From contig JANXNS010000122.1 in assembly GCA_025353965.1 (NCBI GenBank), positions 1 to 43,529 of the forward strand: a stretch of DNA of 43,529 bases, in the 5' to 3' direction. The translations under genes and the position numbers were made by a program. A model generated the notes under the pieces. That model did no database searches and had not been told where the DNA came from. It saw only the letters and a list, made by a program, of their open reading frames with translations. The DNA comes from Aquihabitans sp. Lineage in GTDB: Bacteria; Actinomycetota; Acidimicrobiia; Acidimicrobiales; Iamiaceae. Shown in pieces: positions 40,320-43,529 of the stretch; position 1 is the stretch's first letter, and the number at the start of each line of letters is the position of its first letter.

Positions 40320-41750
40320 GTGCAGTTGTCAGAACTGGTGGCGGCCGTCGCTGACCGCCCCGTGCTTCGCGACCTCGTGGTGACCGGCTCATCAGAGGTG
40401 ACCATCACAGGCGCGGTCCACGATTCTCGCCGGGTCGGGGTGGGCGCCCTCTTCTGTTGTGTGCCCGGTGCCCGCCATGACGGCCACGACTACGCGGCCG
40501 CAGCGGTGGCTGCTGGTGCCGCTGCCTTGTTGGTGGAGCGGCCCCTCGGGCTTGGGGTGCCGGAGCTACTGGTGCCTTCCGTTCGTGCCGCCATGGGGCC
40601 GTTGGCCGCTGAGCTGGCTGGCCGCCCGTCGGACCATATGAGCGTTGTTGGGGTCACCGGTACCAATGGCAAGACCACAACCGTCCACTTGTTGGGCGCC
40701 ATCCTCGAGTCGGCAGGGCAGTCGTGCGGTGTCATTGGCACCCTGACCGGGGCGCGAACCACCCCGGAGGCTCCGGAACTCCAAGAACGCTTAGCGGAGA
40801 TGCGAGACGAAGGCCGGGTGGCGGTGGCCATGGAGGTGTCCTCCCATGCGCTCGATCTTCGTCGGGTAGATGGCACTCGTTTCCGAGTATCGGTTTTCAC
40901 CAACCTCAGTCGAGACCACCTTGACCACCACGGCGATATGGCCAGCTACTTCCAGGCCAAAGCCAGGCTCTTCGAGCCCGAGCTCTGCGACCTTGCGGTC
41001 CTGAACCTCGATGAGCCCCACGGCCGGCTCCTGCGTGATGTCGCCTCGGTTCCTAGCGTGGGCTATTCGCTCGACGACGCCGAGGACCTCGTGCTCGGGG
41101 TAGACGGCTCCCGGTTCCGGTGGCGCGGCGCAGACATACATGTCCCGCTCGCGGGGCGGTTCAACGTGGCCAACGCTTTAGCCGCGGCCACGGCGGCGGC
41201 GGAGTTGGGCGTGACCCCCGAACAGGTCGCCAACGGGCTGGCCGCGGCCGGGACCGTGCCCGGCCGTTTCGAGAGAATCGATGTGGGCCAGCCCTTCCTC
41301 GCGGTGGTGGACTACGCCCACACGCCGGATGGTCTAGAGCAATTACTGCTCACGGCTCGGGAGCTCGCAGGCAGCGGTCAGGTCGTTCTGGTCTTTGGAG
41401 CGGGTGGTAATCGCGATGTCACCAAGCGGCCCGAAATGGGGGAGGTGGCTGCCCGGTTGGCCGATGTTGTGCTGGTCACCACTGATAACGCACGGGACGA
41501 GGACCCGGCTGCGATCATCTCTCAAGTGGAGAGCGGCATGGAGGACCCTCAGGATGTGCGCATCGTGGCGGACCGACGAAACGCAATTGCGCAGGCTGTC
41601 AGCCTGGCTCGGCCGGGAGATGTTCTTTTGATCGCGGGCAAAGGCCACGAGTCCACTCAGACCATTGGCGCCTCAGTTCGGGTGTTCGATGACCGGGTGG
41701 TCTTGCGCGAAGCACTCGTTGCGGCCTACCCGGACGGGGTCGCCTCATGA
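40320..41750 (+). CDS. murE: UDP-MurNAc-tripeptide ligase MurE
   Basis: MurE adds the third residue, here most likely meso-diaminopimelate, to UDP-MurNAc-L-Ala-D-Glu. The 476-residue protein has the P-loop VVGVTGTNGKTTT, the EVSSHALDL metal/substrate segment, RVDGTRFRVSVFTNLSRDHLDHHG, and DNARDEDP near the C-terminus. The last matches DNPRxEDP of DAP-adding enzymes, with Ala for Pro; lysine-adding enzymes differ here. GTG 40320 is 4 nt after ftsI. The next gene is mraY; murF, which normally lies between, is absent. Confidence 0.95.
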   Translation: MQLSELVAAVADRPVLRDLVVTGSSEVTITGAVHDSRRVGVGALFCCVPGARHDGHDYAAAAVAAGAAALLVERPLGLGVPELLVPSVRAAMGPLAAELAGRPSDHMSVVGVTGTNGKTTTVHLLGAILESAGQSCGVIGTLTGARTTPEAPELQERLAEMRDEGRVAVAMEVSSHALDLRRVDGTRFRVSVFTNLSRDHLDHHGDMASYFQAKARLFEPELCDLAVLNLDEPHGRLLRDVASVPSVGYSLDDAEDLVLGVDGSRFRWRGADIHVPLAGRFNVANALAAATAAAELGVTPEQVANGLAAAGTVPGRFERIDVGQPFLAVVDYAHTPDGLEQLLLTARELAGSGQVVLVFGAGGNRDVTKRPEMGEVAARLADVVLVTTDNARDEDPAAIISQVESGMEDPQDVRIVADRRNAIAQAVSLARPGDVLLIAGKGHESTQTIGASVRVFDDRVVLREALVAAYPDGVAS

Positions 41751-42811
41751 TTGCCTTGTTGGTATCGGGTGGGCTCAGCCTGGCCGTGTCATTGGTGTTC
41801 ACCCGATTCCTGATCGAGTGGCTACGCGCTCACCGGATTGGCCAGCCGATTCGCGAGGAAGGCCCCAAGGGCCACCAGACCAAGGCGGGCACGCCCACCA
41901 TGGGCGGCATTGCCATTGTGGTCGGTTCGGTGGTGGGTTACACGGTGGCCCACCTACGCAGCCGTGTTTTCTATACGAGGTCGGGCATCTTTGTTTTGTT
42001 GCTGGTGGTCGGCGCTGGCTTGGTGGGTTTTCTGGATGACTGGATCAAGATCAGTCAGGCCCGCAACCTGGGCCTGAGCAAGCGAATGAAGGTGCTCGGG
42101 CTGCTGACCGTGGCCGTGGCTTTCGGCTGGGCTTCTGTCCGCTTCACCAGCGTCCACACCACACTTTCGTTTACCCGTTACAACTCGTTTGCCGAGTCCA
42201 GCTTTCTCGACATCGATTTTGGCAAGGTGGGCTGGGTGGTCTGGTCGGTCCTGCTGATCATGGCCATGACCAATGCCGTGAACCTCACCGATGGCCTGGA
42301 CGGGCTGGCGGCCGGGTCTTCGCTGTTTGCCTTCGCGGCCTTCACCATCATTGGGTTCTGGGCCTTCCGCAATCCGCAGACCTACCAGGTCGAGCATGCT
42401 TTGGACTTGGCCGTGGTGGCGTCGGCCATGCTCGGTGGTTGTACAGGGTTCCTCTGGTGGAACGCCCACCCGGCCAAGATCTTCATGGGCGACACCGGCT
42501 CGTTGGCTATCGGCGCTGGTCTGGCCGGTCTGGCCCTCATGATGAGCACCACCTTGCTGCTTCCCATTATCGGGGCGCTGTTTGTGGTCGAGACCCTGTC
42601 GGTGATCATCCAGGTTGCCTCGTTTCGTGGCTTTGGTGGCCGCCGGGTCTTTCGTATGGCACCAATTCATCATCACTACGAACTCGGTGGTTGGCCGGAG
42701 ACCACGGTCATCGTGCGTTTCTGGATCATCGCTGGCTTGGCCACGGCCCTTGCCCTGGGCCTGTTCTATGCAGATTTCACCAGTCTCCCGGTTCAGTTGG
42801 TGCGCCCGTGA
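41747..42811 (+). CDS. mraY: Phospho-MurNAc-pentapeptide translocase MraY
   Basis: MraY links phospho-MurNAc-pentapeptide to undecaprenyl phosphate, giving lipid I. The 354-residue protein has about ten membrane helices. The loops carry HQTKAGTPTMGGI (about 44-56), the catalytic-type DDWIK, NAVNLTDGLDGLA, and the histidine cluster APIHHHYELGGW near the C-terminus. ATG 41747 overlaps the murE stop. It is directly followed, with a 4-nt overlap, by ftsW, so murD is absent from its normal place. Confidence 0.96.
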   Translation: MIALLVSGGLSLAVSLVFTRFLIEWLRAHRIGQPIREEGPKGHQTKAGTPTMGGIAIVVGSVVGYTVAHLRSRVFYTRSGIFVLLLVVGAGLVGFLDDWIKISQARNLGLSKRMKVLGLLTVAVAFGWASVRFTSVHTTLSFTRYNSFAESSFLDIDFGKVGWVVWSVLLIMAMTNAVNLTDGLDGLAAGSSLFAFAAFTIIGFWAFRNPQTYQVEHALDLAVVASAMLGGCTGFLWWNAHPAKIFMGDTGSLAIGAGLAGLALMMSTTLLLPIIGALFVVETLSVIIQVASFRGFGGRRVFRMAPIHHHYELGGWPETTVIVRFWIIAGLATALALGLFYADFTSLPVQLVRP

Positions 42812-43529
42812 CGGCAGTACGCCATCCCGCCCTTCGCGGCCAGTCCCAACACCAGGCGCTCAGCGGGCGTCGACGGCTCGCTCTCCCAGGGGTGGCCACC
42901 GGGTCGTTCTGGATCCTGGCATCGGTGATCACGGTGCTGAACATGATCGGGCTGATCATGGTTATGTCGGCATCGTCGGTGATATCGGTCCGCGAGAGCG
43001 GCCAGCCCTGGTCCTACGTCCAACGGCAGTTCATGTGGAGCGCCGTTGGCATCTTTGCCCTCTTCGCCACCCTGGCCATATCCATTGATTTTTGGCGACG
43101 CCACGCCCGCATTTGGTTGGGTGCGACCACCCTCATGCTCGCCTTGGTCCTGGTTCCCGGCGTGGGAATCAGGGTAAATGGTGCCACCCGCTGGCTGGGG
43201 GTCGGGCCCCTTCAGTTCCAACCTTCGGAGTTCGCCAAGTTCGCCTTGCTGCTCTTTGTGGCCGACCTTCTCGCTCGGCGTTCGGAACATGTCGATGACT
43301 GGCGGTGGACCCTCCTGCCGGTCGTTGCCTACCTCGCCATGATCGGCGCGTTGGTGATGGCCGAACCCAACCTGGGGACCACGATCATCATCGCCGCCAT
43401 CGTTTTGGTCATGTTGTTGGCGGCCGGTGTCCAGTTCTTGCCGCTGACGCTCACCACGATGGCGGGGGCCGTGCTGGCCACGCTGATTGTGGCCAGCACC
43501 CCCTTTCGTCGGACCCGTTTCCTCCGCTT
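42808..43529 (+). CDS. ftsW: Peptidoglycan glycosyltransferase FtsW (3' end outside window)
   Basis: The visible 240 residues begin at GTG 42808, overlapping mraY. A basic cytoplasmic start is followed by membrane helices of the SEDS family, with VMSASSVISVRESGQPWSYVQRQFMW (about 51-76), GATRWLGVGPLQFQPSEFAKFALLLF (about 129-154) and AEPNLGTTIIIAAIVLVML. These loops are typical of FtsW/RodA, and dcw position favours FtsW over RodA. The reading frame runs off the right edge with no disruption. Confidence 0.95.
   Translation, partial: MTAVRHPALRGQSQHQALSGRRRLALPGVATGSFWILASVITVLNMIGLIMVMSASSVISVRESGQPWSYVQRQFMWSAVGIFALFATLAISIDFWRRHARIWLGATTLMLALVLVPGVGIRVNGATRWLGVGPLQFQPSEFAKFALLLFVADLLARRSEHVDDWRWTLLPVVAYLAMIGALVMAEPNLGTTIIIAAIVLVMLLAAGVQFLPLTLTTMAGAVLATLIVASTPFRRTRFLR

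Noticed and set aside
1-43529. tRNA, rRNA, riboswitch or phage/transposon remnants
   Set aside because: Gaps between genes are at most about 110 bp and none shows a tRNA-like fold, a known riboswitch core, or transposase or integrase motifs on inspection.

Overview
The window is 43.5 kb of GC-rich, gene-dense bacterial chromosome. Gene content points to Actinobacteriota, and I would guess class Acidimicrobiia or a close uncultured relative. The grounds are an MtrAB-like two-component pair, a DUF3040 gene, a PimB-like mannosyltransferase, an actinobacterial-type phosphofructokinase (Gly104/Lys124), a meso-diaminopimelate-type MurE in a division/cell-wall (dcw) cluster, and N-terminally extended NYN-domain and SMC-like proteins of a kind I associate with acidimicrobia. 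Class-level placement is inference. I saw no insertion sequences, phage genes, integrases, CRISPR arrays, rRNA or tRNA. No gap between genes exceeds about 110 bp.

Layout. (1) 1-7.1 kb: a truncated GlxA-type regulator, trpD, a DUF445 membrane protein, a membrane-anchored unknown, a DEDDh exonuclease/UvrC-like nuclease whose reading frame is broken near 4204, then a zinc-ribbon protein, an NYN-domain nuclease and a cysteine-rich protein. (2) 7.1-15.6 kb: a tightly overlapping rightward operon of queG, a GT4 mannosyltransferase, a membrane protein, an SRPBCC protein, an ArsA/Get3-like ATPase with a C-terminal HSP20-like domain, a small helical protein, an SMC-like protein with no Walker A motif, and a ROK glucokinase. 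(3) 15.6-21.3 kb: inorganic pyrophosphatase, an aminotransferase, a TetR regulator with a perfect palindromic operator, an ACT-domain protein, glycerol kinase and phosphofructokinase. (4) 21.3-28.3 kb: a leftward block of GerMN lipoprotein, MtrB-like kinase, MtrA-like regulator, inositol phosphatase and a small membrane protein; then rightward polyprenol-phosphate mannosyltransferase, Nudix hydrolase, DNA polymerase IV and DUF3040. (5) 28.2-36.3 kb: leftward MoxR-DUF58-transglutaminase operon, divergent from a ROK kinase, a small protein, HNH endonuclease, MenC-like enolase and a lipoate-ligase-like protein. (6) 36.36 kb to the end: the dcw cluster mraZ-rsmH-ftsL-ftsI-murE-mraY-ftsW, without murF and murD in their usual places.

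The most useful signals beyond gene calling are these. Two tandem GAAC-N4-GTTC LexA-like boxes abut the -10 element of the exonuclease/UvrC-like gene. Twelve operon-head starts have a TANNNT -10 element only 6-9 nt upstream and no Shine-Dalgarno, suggesting leaderless mRNAs. Three TGGA repeats at exact 10-bp period cover the mraZ -10 and start codon (likely MraZ boxes). The TetR operator overlaps its own promoter. murF and murD are missing from the dcw cluster. The single-base frame disruption in the nuclease needs read-level checking. Much of the window keeps the gross neighbourhood known from other actinobacteria (trpD, UvrC-like nuclease, pimB, SRPBCC, ArsA, then DUF3040 and the dcw genes). 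I found no clear new defence or mobile system.
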